Shown here: positions 12,941-25,645 of the stretch, piece by piece
Position numbering within the stretch: position 1 is the first letter of the stretch
Layout: every line of letters begins with the position of its first letter
Assembly: GCF_947179165.1 (NCBI RefSeq)
Contig: NC_077237.1
Coordinates: forward strand, 84,110,341-84,174,340
DNA: 64,000 nucleotides
Direction: 5' to 3'
From: Solanum dulcamara
Lineage: Eukaryota > Streptophyta > Magnoliopsida > Solanales > Solanaceae
Made by a program: the position numbers and the translations under genes
The notes under the pieces: model-generated
Database searches by the model: none
Told to the model about the DNA's origin: nothing
The model's input: only the letters and a program-made list of their open reading frames with translations

Positions 12941-14090
12941 CGATCACAAAATTAAATAATATTAAACTATGCACAAGATAAATAAAGACAATAAGATATT
13001 ATTCCCAAATCGAATATGTAATAAGAAAATCAAAAGAACATGCATGTCCCGTAAAGTTTCAAGAGCTTCCTTTTTTCCTTTCTTTTAATCATTATTTATA
13101 TTATTTGTTTCGACTTAGGTTCTGTTTATTTTCATTTAATAGAGTTATAAATTTTACACATTCATATTTCTATTTATTATTAAATTAATATTTTATAATT
13201 ACTTATTTCCTTTGATTGTTTTAAATTGTGTAGTGGCATAGAGCCTTAAAACCATTAAAATGTTTATGCAATAATCATACGAAGGTAATCTTTCTTCGTG
13301 AAATCTGTTTATTATTATTGTACAATTATTACTATAAACCATTAGGACACATTCATTACTATCAATCACTACCTCAATTACCAACTATCACCATCAAGCA
13401 CCCTTCATCATCAACCTTCATTGCAATACTATCACCGTCAAACAATTAATATCATCAATCACCATTCTAGCCACACTATCACCAACTTTCATCTTACAAT
13501 TACTATGAACAATTACCTTCATTGATTGCCAACTATTATAGTACAACTCTCAACTCGTCGACATCACTCTATAATCACCATTTCCAACTCATCACATCCA
13601 TCAATCACAATATAAATATCCATCACCTTACAACCATCAATGTTGCCGACCATCATTTACAATATCGAATAAATTAATATTTCTACAATATTTCGTGGCT
13701 ATATATAGTAGGTTTTTTTTAAAAAAAATATTAATCTTTAAATAAAATAAATTATACATACTCAAAAGCTGAGATAGAAATAAATAATCTTAATTATATA
13801 GTGTTCACTTAATAAAAAACCAATATCTTAATTATTATTTATGTACATCTCAATCTTTGAAAAAAAAATGTGGCCATAACCAACTTGGAGTCATGTCATT
13901 CATTCCTCACTTTCAAAAAAAAACAAACCCCAATTGCAACCTAACCAACAATAAGCCTTTTCCTAACTTCTCTTTTATCCTCTTCTCCAAACCTCACATA
14001 TTTCTTTATAAAAAGTATCATACCATTTTTCGATTTGTGTGTGTCATTCTTAGGCAAATGCCATTCTATCTTAGGGACCACATATTAATT
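12941..14090. other. AT-rich 5' flank of the MIZ1-like gene, with a CA/TC-rich degenerate repeat
   Basis: Around 13330-13660 the strand is dominated by imperfect ATCACCATCA-type triplets without a strict period. Nothing else recognisable is present. Confidence 0.5.
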
Positions 14091-14094
14091 CCTT

Positions 14095-14100
14095 TATAAA
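14095..14100 (+). promoter_or_regulatory. TATA box of the MIZ1-like gene
   Basis: TATAAA lies about 65 bases before the chosen start codon, placing transcription initiation near 14125. This makes the upstream in-frame ATG at 14122 unlikely to be used. Confidence 0.55.
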
Positions 14101-14163
14101 TAACAAAATACATCAAGATTATTGATCTCTCTAGCTCTCATTTTCCCCTCATTCAACAAAAAA

Positions 14164-14991
14164 ATGGCCTTTAGATTCAAGAACCAAAACCCTAAACCAT
14201 CTTCTATATACTCTAGCAGCCCATTCAACCAAATTGAAACCCCTCCTTTATTATCACTCCTCCAACGTACCACAAATCATCATCACAATTGTACAACAAC
14301 AACGAAAACGACGACCACTACTAATGCTACTAACACAAACACCAAAAAATCAAGAAAATCTTCTAGTAGTACTAGTGGTGGCATTCTTAAAATGTTCAAA
14401 CTCCTTCCTATGTTAACAACCGGTTGCAAAATGGTTGCTTTATTAGGTGGTCGTCCAAGAAATAAACCAATGTTAACTGATAAAGCCACAACAATTACAT
14501 TATTTGGTTACAAAAAAGGTAGAGTTAGTCTAGCTATTCAAGAAGATCCTCATAGACCTCCGATTTTCGTTATCGAGCTACCGATGGTTACCGGGGTTTT
14601 TCATAAAGAAATGGCATCAGATATCGTAAGATTGGCATTAGAGAGTGAAACGAAGACACATAAAAAGAAAGTTCTTGAGGAATTTGTATGGGGTGTTTAT
14701 TGTAATGGAAGGAAATTTGGTTATTCAATAAGGAGGACTAATAAAAATATGAGTGATGATGAAGCTCATGTTATGCAATTATTAAGAGGTGTTTCAATGG
14801 GTGTTGGAGTTCTTCCTTGTCCACTATTACAACATGATAACAATAATCAAAGTGTTGATGGGGAAATAACTTATATGAGGGCAAGATTTGATAGGGTGGT
14901 TGGATCAAAAGATTCAGAAGCATTTTATATGATTAATCCTGATGGTGCATCTGGTCAAGAATTGAGTATTTTCTTCGTAAGACTTCACTGA
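14164..14991 (+). CDS. MIZU-KUSSEI1-like protein (DUF617)
   Basis: A single exon encodes 275 residues starting MAFRFKNQNPKP. The N-terminal third is low-complexity (His/Asn/Thr/Ser-rich), followed by the conserved MIZ1 core from about residue 80: LLGGRPRNKPMLTDKATTIT, then GYKKGRVSLAIQEDPHRPP, FVIELPMVTGVFHKEMASDI, WGVYCNGRKFGYSIRR and, at the C-terminus, MINPDGASGQELSIFFVRLH. This layout is the plant-specific DUF617 family; the Arabidopsis founder MIZ1 is needed for root hydrotropism and is reported to associate with the endoplasmic reticulum membrane. Which of the many paralogues this is, and whether it has that role, cannot be told here. An in-frame ATG 14 codons upstream exists, but the TATA position and the family start favour the one chosen. 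Confidence 0.93.
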   Translation: MAFRFKNQNPKPSSIYSSSPFNQIETPPLLSLLQRTTNHHHNCTTTTKTTTTTNATNTNTKKSRKSSSSTSGGILKMFKLLPMLTTGCKMVALLGGRPRNKPMLTDKATTITLFGYKKGRVSLAIQEDPHRPPIFVIELPMVTGVFHKEMASDIVRLALESETKTHKKKVLEEFVWGVYCNGRKFGYSIRRTNKNMSDDEAHVMQLLRGVSMGVGVLPCPLLQHDNNNQSVDGEITYMRARFDRVVGSKDSEAFYMINPDGASGQELSIFFVRLH

Positions 14992-15635
14992 TTAGAAGTT
15001 TCGAGTTTGATTCAAGAAAAGGAAAAATCTTATATGGTAACCATATAGGGAATATTTTACTTTTCGTGTCCGAATTTCTTATTGTAGTTCTTGATTGGTG
15101 ATTTTTTTTTTAATTATATGGACTTGGGTATAGTAATTGGTTCCTCACTTCATGACTAAGTTTTTGGAGTTAAAGTTAGAGTACTTAATATCGATTTCTT
15201 TCCTATAGTGCTATCAGAGACATGCCCTATTTCAATTTGTTGATTTATCCGCTGTTGGGCCGTCCACCATATTAATTATGTTGTCTACACTCCAATTAGT
15301 TGGGGTGTACGAGGATGTCAGAATTTCCCATATTTGTTTTTAATCGGTGATTCGATTATTTCGTTAATGATCTTGGGCACTTTTCACTTACTAGTTTTTA
15401 AAGTTGAGTTATGTAAATGTCTATCGGTACTTATCCAATACAGTCCAAATTAATCGAGGCATAAAGGGAAAGATAAAAATTATTTTTTCCCTTCATTTTG
15501 TTTCTAGAGTAGTTACTGGATAGTGGATACCATTTTTTTTTTTATATATATATAAGATGACAAATATCGTTTATAAAAATCTTGCCTCCGCCACTATTAC
15601 AAGGACTCAGTTCCACAAACATGAGCAACCGCCTG

Positions 15636-15958
15636 TAGGGATGGCAATGGGGCGGGCGGGGGAGGGGGGGTTAGAGTTATGCGGGGTGGATTGAAGTAAT
15701 AATTATCAAAATTAATGCGGGGTGGGTTGCAAGTTTATGTGAGTTTAAGATATCAAATAAGAATCTGAAGAAAATTAAATCTTTGTAATTAGTAAAAATC
15801 AAAGATATAAATTTTTTATATTAAACTTTGACTTTAATTTCAACTTTTCTTTTAAAAAAAATTTAAACTAGACAAATATTAATTAGAGTTAATTTGCCAT
15901 TAAAAAATAATTGTTGAAATATCAACTAGAAACAATTAATTAGCCATTGTCATCCCTA
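15636..15958. mobile_element. hAT-type MITE with perfect 8-bp TSD
   Basis: The terminal inverted repeats are TAGGGATGGCAATGG and CCATTGTCATCCCTA (one mismatch in 15). The 8-mer ACCGCCTG flanks both sides exactly (15628-15635 and 15959-15966), the TSD length of hAT transposons. The 323-bp interior is non-coding. Confidence 0.93.
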
Positions 15959-16379
15959 ACCGCCTGAATTTTTGTTTTTGGTTTTGTTTTTATGTTTTGT
16001 TTTATTTTGTTTGTCTTTTTTTTTTGTTCTTAATTATTTTCCTCTGCATGCATTACTTGCCCAAAATTACCAATGAATTAATCTTGTAAATTTGAACAAT
16101 CGCAAACATCTTTATTGATTATTAATTTAATACCGGCCAAGGTGCTTATAATATTAGTTACTCTCACAAGCAACAAAACAAAAGGTTGAAGGCTTCATCA
16201 CTTGCAAGAAAATTTTGAACTTTTACAAATTTATGACCACCAAATCCTATTAGTTTTTTTCTCTTTGTGTATGCGTCTTCAAAGCTATGAGTAGATATAT
16301 TTAAATCGGCTCGTAAATGCATAAAGGCACTAAGTCAGGTTGGCGCCATCACTATGTCATCTCCATACTCATATCACTG

Positions 16380-16603
16380 AACTATTGATTTTGATATCAG
16401 TTATTGGGCTAGAAACAACCCAAAGCTACTCTTAACATAGCGTGAGGCCTTTTGGAGAAAATTATGTGGCTTGACTTAAAGTGGACAATATCACTATTGG
16501 TTTTGATATCAGTTTGTTGGGTTAAAATAATTCAAAGCTACTCAACATGACGTGAGACCTTCTAGAGAAAATCGTGCAGCTTGACTAAAAGTGGACAATA
16601 TCA
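16380..16603. repeat. Diverged tandem direct repeat, two units of about 110 bp
   Basis: Both units contain TTTTGATATCAGTT, CAAAGCTACTC, a gAGAAAAT stretch and end in GTGGACAATATCAC. The ending resembles the terminal part of the LTR-like fragment near 16.9-17.06 kb. Confidence 0.65.
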
Positions 16604-16889
16604 CATCAAGTCAAGTGTATCTTTTGGTTCCACATCATTCAAAAACTTATTCAGATCAAAATCAAATAAAAAAATGAAACAAGACTCTACTAAGCATGGA
16701 ACAAATAAAGATCTGTACTAAGTTGCAATACTAACAGTAAATTTCATCATGATTTTATTTCCAGTCTATAAAAGCCTTTAATAGCTCAAAAAACATCAAT
16801 TTTACAAACGGTATAGTCAATATACACAGGATCCATTTCATAATACTGCAACTAATATGTGCCCTTTTGTCTCTAACTAATGTAATATG

Positions 16890-17056
16890 TATAAAAGTGA
16901 CACCCCAATTTAAGATAAGAAGCCCCACATCGACAAAAATACAGGAGAGATGTTGGGTATATAAGTAAGCAGACCTACACACTAGTGATGCGTTTAAAGC
17001 CATGCGGATCTAGGTCCAGAGAGGACAATATCACTAGCGGGCTGACCGTTACAAAA
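16890..17056 (+). mobile_element. Probable eroded LTR fragment
   Basis: It contains CCCCACATCGACAAAAATAC, a TATATAAG box and GGACAATATCACTAGCGGGC, ending in a GTTACA-like terminus. From memory this arrangement belongs to a widespread plant LTR whose end is followed by a TGGTATCAGAGC primer site, but no such site remains. It sits just past the 3' end of the kinase gene. No TSD was found. Confidence 0.4.
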
Positions 17057-17159
17057 AGCTCATGTATGTTTTTCCCTTGCTTTATCTCTTATACACAAGT
17101 TATATGTACAAACGTTCACTTATATTTTCCTGCTGTTGAAAACATAAGCACTTCTGTTT

Positions 17160-20100
17160 TCAGTTCCAAGTAAAAAAATTACTATTTGAGGAATTGGCTG
17201 CTGCAAATGTACTAGGATTCAGCTCCGGGGAAGAAATACAAGGAAGTATTTCGAGTGTAGAACGGGGAGAGTGGTGAGAAGCTGCTCCATAATCGCACGT
17301 TACAGAATGGGGTTGGTGGCTTGTTTCACTGAAACAGAAACACAAAGTCCCCTTTGTTGCATAAGAATAAGCATAGTGGTCAATGGCTAACTCAAAACCA
17401 ATTAATTGGAACGATCGATGATTTTATTGAACATGGAGTATTCTTGACATAAACCAAACATTTACGAAAGAAAAGGAATAGGGCTCGAAAAATCACTAGT
17501 ACCCGTTACATGGAGATTTTGTGTGCCTAGACGATATTCCTGGTGAAAGTAGATTCAATTCCAAGTTATGGTTTGTCAGGTCATTTGGACTCTGCAAAAT
17601 GTCGTAAAAAAGGTAATGAGTTGAAAGTTGAAACAACTCGAGTATCAAAATTTAAGTTAACAGAACAGAGAAACATAAGAGAAATCTATAGCATTATGTT
17701 AAGCATTAATCAGCTCGTAGTACTCACGTGTAATTTCATCCGCGAAAAGACTTCGGAGTAACCTGAAATAGTAGCACTATGTTCACGCAAATTAGTATTA
17801 CTTAAGAAAGGATGTTCAAGTAGCATCAAAGCTGTTGGCCTATCTGCAGGTTTCCTCTGAAAGCAGCACCGGAGGAAATCCTTTCCTTCCGAAGACAACG
17901 TTTCTGGTACAGGTGGTGATTTGTTTAGTGCACTGAACATAGCTTTCACCTAAAAAGATGAAAGACGCGATTGTTTACACAACACAATTGGACTAACCAA
18001 AAAATTGGCCAAGATTTTGTCTTGCTTGTGCCTTCAAAGCTATGTTGGTCGGACTCTTCAAAAACAGCACGGGGTGCGTGACGTATCCTCCAAAAATAGT
18101 GCATTAACATTTTTGGAGAGTCCGAGTAACATAGCTTATTAGGCTTTGATGCTAGTACGAAGCAACATAATGGGCTCAAAGTTTATTAACACGGCTTACC
18201 CCATCTAATCCACTCCAAGGGGGCTGTCCAGTAAACATTTCAATTACAGTACAACCTAGACTCCATATATCAATAGCACAGGCAAGCTCTGGATTGGCAT
18301 CTTTCCGTAACATAGCCTGCATTACCTGCACGAGACGAAAAAGAAGTAAACCTTAAGAACACACAAAAGAAAATAGCTAGCCAGTATTAGAAAGTAGCTT
18401 CAGAATACCTCTGGAGCCATCCAGTGTGGACTCCCTTTCAGAGATAGATCAGTTGCATGGACCGATAGCTGAAAAAAGGGAAGCAGAATCATGTTAGTTA
18501 CTGTGGTAATGCTAGATGAGAAAAAGTAATGCTGTATCAAGTTTAAACTTCATTCTACATGAGAAATGAAATTGGCCGAGGACAACAGAATTGAACAATT
18601 GCATCAAGTAACGTATTCAGTCACACATCTTAGTTTCCCCCTCTTTTACAGTTCACTTCTGTCATAAGGGAAAGGAAGGAGGTAAAGCACTTCGTGATCA
18701 TGGATATCGAGACATGCTAAGATTACTCTATTTCAATGCTTGTATTACTTTGGAGTAGAAAAAGGTTTTTGCTTCTTTTTTTTTCATTTCCTAGTAGCAA
18801 TTATGCCTCATCCAAAATGATTAATGCTGGAGAGAGGGAAAGCATTCAAAACTGGCAACCTTAATAGCTGAAACATATAACTCATTTCATACTACATGGA
18901 GTAAAACGCAAGAGAACTCAAAAACACTACAAAAAAAGTAACGAAAGAGATTAGCATATTCTATTAAGCTTTAGAAATTTCCGAGCATACATGTTTTGCT
19001 AATCCAAAATCTGCAAGCTTGACAATTCCCGAGGCATCAACAAGCAAATTTGCCCCCTTAATGTCCCTATTCAGCGAAACCATCCCAACCATAAGAGTTA
19101 GAGTCGTATCAGCAAACCAGATAAAATATTTTCAGTCAGCAATATAATTTAATGAACTTCCTCAATCATATCCTAAAGACAAACAAAAATTGAGAGAAAC
19201 AGAATCGTCGATTTATAGAGTTTAGTAGCCTTTAAATGTTTCAGTATATATCAACTAATGCTATCACCTTCCTTATAACAGGCAATTTTACCTGTGTATT
19301 GTCTTAGTGCTATGCAAGTAAGCCAGCCCTGACACAACATGTCTTGTAAAATTTCGAACTATTGACTCTGTCATAGCTCCCCCATGATCTCGGACGAACT
19401 TATTAATTGATCCTGGATGAACATATTCCAGATATATGCAAAAACTATCTTCCATCTAAACAGCCAATAGCACTTTATCCATTAAAATGTTCGAAAAGAG
19501 ATGATCAAATAGTTGGTATAAGATGGTACGAAAGAAGATCTTCTTACTATTTCACTGCCATAATATTGAACAATATTTTGGTGCTTCAGCTGTCGGAGAA
19601 CTCTTATTTCCTAAAGACAAAAGAAAATTTTAAAAAAGTATATTAACTAAATATATTTCCATATAGTCTATCATATAGCATTAACTGATGAAAAACACTT
19701 AATAGCATTTGTTGTTTACATACAAAATTTCAATGTATATTAACTAGATATATTTCTCGCCATGTATCTCGTAATTTACACTGTAAGGACTAATTTTAAG
19801 ATTGTATCCTATAAGCTGGACATTGGGACTAACCTGTTCTAGCTGCTTTATACATTCGGCAGATGTAGGATGATCTGGATTGAGATCAACTTCTTTCATT
19901 GCACACAAAGCACCAGTTTCACTATAAGAGGAGAAAAGAAAGTGTTACATCGACAGCTAAAGTAGGAACTACCAAAAATGCCAACTTTAATACATACCGG
20001 TTAGTAGCTTCATATACACTTCCATAGGTACCACGGCCTAAAAGTTTCCCCTTTTGCCATTGACCTTTTACATATGGTATATCTGGTTTATCCGTATTAT

Positions 20101-22190
20101 TATGGGTGGCAGGTAACTGTGGCTGTTGTGAAACTCCGGGTGGAAGGGGTAGAGGGTGCACATTATTGCCTTCAGGCCAATGCACGGGACTTTCCGGGAG
20201 TGATTTGTGATGTGAATGCACAGCAACATTTTGGTGATTCCAAGTTCTGTTTACTGGATTTCGTCGAGTTGGGCTACTAAGGGGAGAATGATCAGCACTT
20301 TGTGTAACCCTTGCAGTCAAAAGTTGGGCAGAATAACCTGCCCATCTATCCGAAGAAGCGCCTGGAGGTGATGATGCCTGATGAAATGTAGGATGGAAAA
20401 GGTCTACTGTCCTATATCGTTTCGGGCTAAGATTTGGACTTGTAAAACCACTGCCTGGAGCACTTCTAGCTGGGACATTAAGCCTGAAATTCTCTTCAAC
20501 ACCTTCAGAATTCTGATCCTGACTAAAACGCCGACGGCGATAGGTTGGAGTAGATGATCTATGCACAGGATTTGTCATCCTCACTGGAGCTTGATGAGAA
20601 GGATCCCTGCAACACGCCATATATTTGAACTTTGACATATTGCTAATTGGATTGTTTGACAAAAATATCATCTCCAAGTAAAGCGTTTCTATCTAAACAC
20701 AGAATCAGCAGCCCCCATGACATATACCTTTTGTTTTTGCATTTCCACGAGGAGTGGGTATTTATCATTTCTGATAAATTGTTCTTCCAAGAGAGGTCAG
20801 GCACAAGGGATCAAGAATTCTATTAATCGATTAGACAGAAAACACCAAACCAATGCCTTTGAATCAGGTAGACCATTTACTTCCCATCATAACTACTGTT
20901 TTCAATGTCATATTAGCATCAACAACCTTCATTGTGATAAATCTTTAAGTTGTGAATTACCTCCAAAAATATGAAAATTTGGTGGATGAACAGATTCAAA
21001 CCAACCAATTACCTACAACACGTCTTCTGGATATAGCAAGGATAAAGTGAAAAGGAAAAAGAAGCTTTTGAACTCTACCAACACGAGTTTCACATAGCTA
21101 ATTTTAAGTCCAGATAAAAGAGGATGATGATTATGATGAATTGATGTTGGTGCAAACTTGTTAAAATATGATAGTCCTCTAAACATCGGAAACATCTCAG
21201 TTTTGTTACCATACATTAATTAAAAGTACTAGAAACAAAAAACAAAAAAAATGGGTTCGAGTAGAATGAAATGTACATACAACATTTAGAGGTGTTTGTG
21301 TAGGCATATAAGTTGATCACATCAGCTAATGAGTACTTTTTGGCTTATATATGCTTGGTAAGCACCAAACACACTTGCAAGTCAAGTACTTACTAACGAA
21401 AACCAGTCGAAAATCATTAGTTGGTCACCTCCAACTTATAATCACTTTTGATTTGCCTAAAAATTTTATTATTTTATCTCAAGTATCTTTTGTAATCTCT
21501 GAAATACCCTCTTCAAGACAGAACAACTAACTCCCACTCCATTCTATTTATGTTGTTTGTCTTTATCATTGTATAGATACTTTTTATTTCATATTATTTG
21601 TAAGTAGTTTTAGTCATTTTAGCAACAAAGTCATTCATCAAAACACATCAACTATTCACTATCAGTTTCAACACTTCTATCCAAACACGTAACAACTTAT
21701 AAATATGTTTCATTATATAGTGTTTATCATCTAAGTTAGGATGCAGCCAGATAATTAATGATCAAAATAGTGATCATGAAATCAAAACAACAGACCTTAT
21801 AACAGCAGCATTTGAAGCATCCCATTGGAGTACTCTGGTTTGACAATTAGTATCACTACTACTTTGTTTTGGCACAGAATTGATCTCAGGTAATGGCAAA
21901 GGCTGAGGCTCAGCGGATTTAGACCAGTGACAACGCTGCTGACACCGAGCTGATTGTGAACCTGATGATCCTGAATTCTTATAGGAATTAGGAGAAACTG
22001 GCATAGATTGAGAGCCAAAATTATTTGGCTGCTGCAAATCAATCTCATCATCACCAACATGTCTCAATTTACGTAGGCGTGTAAGCCGCCTTCCTCCTCC
22101 ACCTCCATAAGTTTTATGAGACTCATGAGAAGGTGAAGTAGAGGCAGAGGAACTTGACAACAATGACAATGCTTTCCTTATAAATGGCAT
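17160..22190 (-). CDS. MAPKKK5: MAPKKK5-like (MEKK-type) protein kinase, 11 exons
   Basis: Exons 22190-21796, 20606-19998, 19921-19834, 19610-19548, 19455-19292, 19066-18991, 18468-18409, 18325-18200, 17949-17728, 17591-17503 and 17328-17160 join without a stop into 686 residues. The N-terminal half is Ser/Pro-rich and basic (RRLTRLRKLRHVGDDE; VHPLPLPPG before the kinase). The kinase domain starts about residue 315: glycine loop LGRGTYGSVYEATNR, lysine in LCAMKEVDL, catalytic IHRDIKGANLL (about 438-448), DFG in KLADFGLAKH, APE in SPHWMAPE, and DIWSLGCTVIEMFTGQPPW. After the kinase the tail contains SPRSTLEILP, shared with Arabidopsis MAPKKK5. All catalytic residues are present, so it should be active. 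Family members phosphorylate MAPKKs in immune and developmental cascades. Intron 8 carries a small MITE. The small exon 17591-17503 was deduced because it alone restores the reading frame. Confidence 0.93.
18037..18137. mobile_element. Palindromic MITE in kinase intron 8
   Basis: AAGCTATGTTGGTCGGACTC at the left pairs with GAGTCCGAGTAACATAGCTT at the right, making a foldback of about 100 bp. Related copies lie at 32279-32409, 46107-46564 (longer) and 52139-52241. Confidence 0.75.
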
Positions 22191-22289
22191 GTCAATTATT
22201 GATACGTGAATTCAGGATTTAGAGTCGGTGGATTCAGAACGAGGATCAATATATATGTACTTAAGGATCAAACAAAAATTAGAACAATA

Positions 22290-22940
22290 TAATATGATTC
22301 TATTACTAAAAACATGTCATGGGGACCAAAAATTTGTGAGAAAAAAAATAATAATCTAAAAATTGGATTTAGGCTATTGAAATTCCTCAAGAATATGATG
22401 GGGGCTAAAGGGTAGTAAGCTTCTATTAGTACTAAAAACATGTCATGGTGACAAAAATTGAGCAAAAAAAATTCAAGAATTGCTTGTGGGGTTGTGGGAT
22501 TGAAACTCCTCAAGAATGGACGATGGGGTTGAAGAAATTAAAACACTATGCTTCTATGAGTACTAAAAAAAACATGTCATGGTGACAAAAAATGAGGTTT
22601 TTTTCCCCAAGAATTGCTTGTGGGGTTGTGGGATTGAAACTCCTCAAGAATGGACGATGGGGTTGAAGAAATTAAAACACTATGCTTCTATGAGTACTAA
22701 AAAAACATGTCATGGTGACAAAAAATGAGATTTTTTTTTTCAAGAATTGCTTGTGGGGTTGTGGGATTTAACTATTTAGGGTATTGAAACACCTCAAAAA
22801 TAGATGATGGGTCTATTAGTACTAAAAAAACATGTCATAGTGACAAAAATTGAGCAAAAAAATTTCAAGAATTGCTTATGGGGTTGTGGGATTTTAGCCT
22901 TTAGGACATGGAAACTCTTCAAGAAAGGATGATGGGGATT
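22290..22940. repeat. Tandem repeat, five units of 124-134 bp, upstream of MAPKKK5
   Basis: The motif ACATGTCATGGTGACAAAAA starts near 22312, 22438, 22572, 22705 and 22830. Each unit also carries a CTTGTGGGGTTGTGGGATT block and GAAACTCCTCAAGAA. The units at 22438 and 22572 are almost identical over their length; the outer units are diverged. The array begins about 100 bases from the kinase start codon, within its likely promoter or 5'UTR. No open frame of note. Confidence 0.9.
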
Positions 22941-24166
22941 AAGGGTAGTTGGTTTTATTCCTTTTTTTTTCCTTTTTATTGTCAAATGTTTGAATATCTA
23001 AGTACACTTTTTACTTTCTATGTGAAATTGGAAGTCAGAAACACGATACCTTATTTTGTTTCTTTCTGGTGTAAAGTCAATTTGTCAGTATACATGTGTG
23101 AACATCCTTAAAAAAAAGAGACAAAATTTTCCATCCTTTACTATGTCAAGGTTGACAATTGACAAGAACTGAACACCGTGTGAAAATAGAAAAACAAAAA
23201 TCACACGTACTATAAAACGACGCCATGCCAGTGAGGTCAGCCAGTCACAAGAGTCACAGGGCATGGTGGAGTGGTAAATATTTTTTTTTTATTTTTAATT
23301 AAAAATTTTGAATTTGATTTCGTCTGAGTATAGATTGTCTTTTTGTCACTTCTACATATTCCAATTTAATCGTGCTTCAATGCGTGTACTTAAGTCATTT
23401 TTTTTTTCTAAAAAATAATAATAATTGAATAGTCCAACCATATTGTACGGATTTTTCTAATTTTTTGAAGAATTTGTCTAATGATGTGAGATATATATAT
23501 ATATATATTTTTTGGTTAAGAGAACAAGTTGGAGCTGGTTAGCTTAAACAATTTAATTAACTAGTTTCTCAGTCCAATCATGTGGCACACGACTTAGTAA
23601 AATAATATTAATATTATTAAAATAAAGATATGAATAAATAATTATACATGAAAGAATAAAATATAAATTCTTGAAAATGATCATGAAATAGCTAGGAAAT
23701 TTGTTTGAGCTTCGTGGTCATAAGATATTGAAGTTGAAGAGGAGTGACTTATGCAAATAGAATATTTTAAAATAAAACAAATCATTCCGTATGAATTGAT
23801 CATAAGAATTTTCTTTATTTTTAGAATTCAAACTTGAGACCTTAAATAAAAAGAATTCCATTTATCCTAATAGTACCTTCAATTATATTTCTTGCTATAC
23901 TCTTCATGAATTCAGGTTGTTTGGGAATTGTTCTACAAGACATAAAAAAAGTAATGTAGTTAAATTTTTTATTATTATTATTATTTGAAAATTTTACATC
24001 ATTCAAGTTTAGATATCAACTTCCACACGTAAACACACACGATTCATCACAGGTCAAGAAGTCAAAAATCATACACATTTAATAAGTTCAAGCCTAACTT
24101 AAATTTACATGTTAAAATTGAGTCAAACATGATCATATTATAGATGATTTTTCTTGCCCTTCACTT
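22941..24166. other. Intergenic stretch without genes
   Basis: AT-rich DNA with an AT dinucleotide run near 23493-23510; no exon or clear mobile element was recognised. Confidence 0.5.
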
Positions 24167-25645
24167 TATTTCATGCTGGGAAGCTTCTTAATTCTTGCTA
24201 GGCAATTGTCAGCATGCTTTGTTGTTGGAAAATATTGTGCTTTGCTCTCTGGATTAATCCTCTCAATCCTGCAAACAACAAATTGATCGGACTTGTTCCA
24301 ATTGAGACTGATAAAGTGTTCTAATATTGGATGGTCTGTTTTGATTGAACATCTAACAGATGATAACATATTTTTATTTAACATTTCCAAGTCAAGTTTT
24401 AGAAAGAAAAAAATGTTGTGTGTGTTCTTAAGCAGAGAAAAGTTAACGACTTCATAAGTTACTTTCTTTATTATACATATCAGGCTCAATAAGCAGTACT
24501 ACTCCATGTTTGTTCCAATCGAAACTGAAGTATATAATTACATAAGCTACTATATGTTATGTGATTAACTTAACTATCTAACAAATATTTGAGAACATCT
24601 GGAAAAAATATTCTCCAAAAAGTTAATCGAAAGTGTCTAATAAGAGAACTTAATGTATTCATATGCTCAATTAAAATGTGTCTAAATAAAATTTATTAAT
24701 AGACTTAATTTATATTGATCAATATTCTAATGTAAATGTGATTAAATATGGAAAATTTACCCATAGTTGAGAAGAAAATAATGGAGCAGAACAGTAATTT
24801 CAAGCTTGGCCAAGTCTGCTCCAGGGAACATCCTACGTCCAATTCCAAAGGGAGAAAATACCCTAGTCTTGGGTACATGATTCTGCAATTTTCATGCAAT
24901 TATTACCCATCAAGAGTTTAATAATTACTCATGAAATAGTTATATACCAACAACAATGATTGTGATGAGATAAATATGATTTCTCTATTCTAAAAATCGT
25001 AAAAATAGCGTCTATTGACCATGTTTTGCTCTTGTCATTGAAAAATAAGCACGGAAAGTTCAAATTCACATTTGAAATTCCATGACATAAAGGGGTCGGA
25101 AGGATAGTATCAGTTATGAGTTTGAACGAACCCATGAACTTTTGTTTAGACGATCCGGTATTTGTATTAAGAAATTAATTAAATATGTATAAATATTTAG
25201 TTTTATATGAACTCGGTAACTATGACAACTATGGATTCAATAAACGTTCAGAACCCATAAACGTAACTCTGCATGACAATGTCTTGAAGTTTCATATGTG
25301 GAATTTGAAACTCCATGACAACATATGTTTTTAAAAAAATTACTACGGTAAAAAAGTGATTATTTGTGAATTTCTAACCACAAGACCTGGGAATGAGAAA
25401 AAACCCGACACAATATGATTTTCATAAATTTTATATGATACAAATATTTAAATTAATCAGGATTTCAATACGAATACCGCAATTTCTATTGCATCAACGA
25501 TGGAAATGGAGAGCAGGCTCGGAATATGTACTCACATCCATCTTGAGGGGTTGAAATCCTCAGGTTTGGATAGTTGGTAGAATCCATGTGTACATGCCTT
25601 GTCCACGTTAGTACCCTCCATCCTTTAGGTATAGTATACCCTACA

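Noticed and set aside
17710..17949. Kinase exon 9 spliced directly to the last exon
   Set aside because: That join gives an immediate TGA; including the 89-bp exon 17591-17503 restores the frame and the conserved C-terminal tail.
22290..22940. CRISPR-like array
   Set aside because: Repeat units are over 120 bp, directly adjoining without unique spacers, in a plant nuclear genome.
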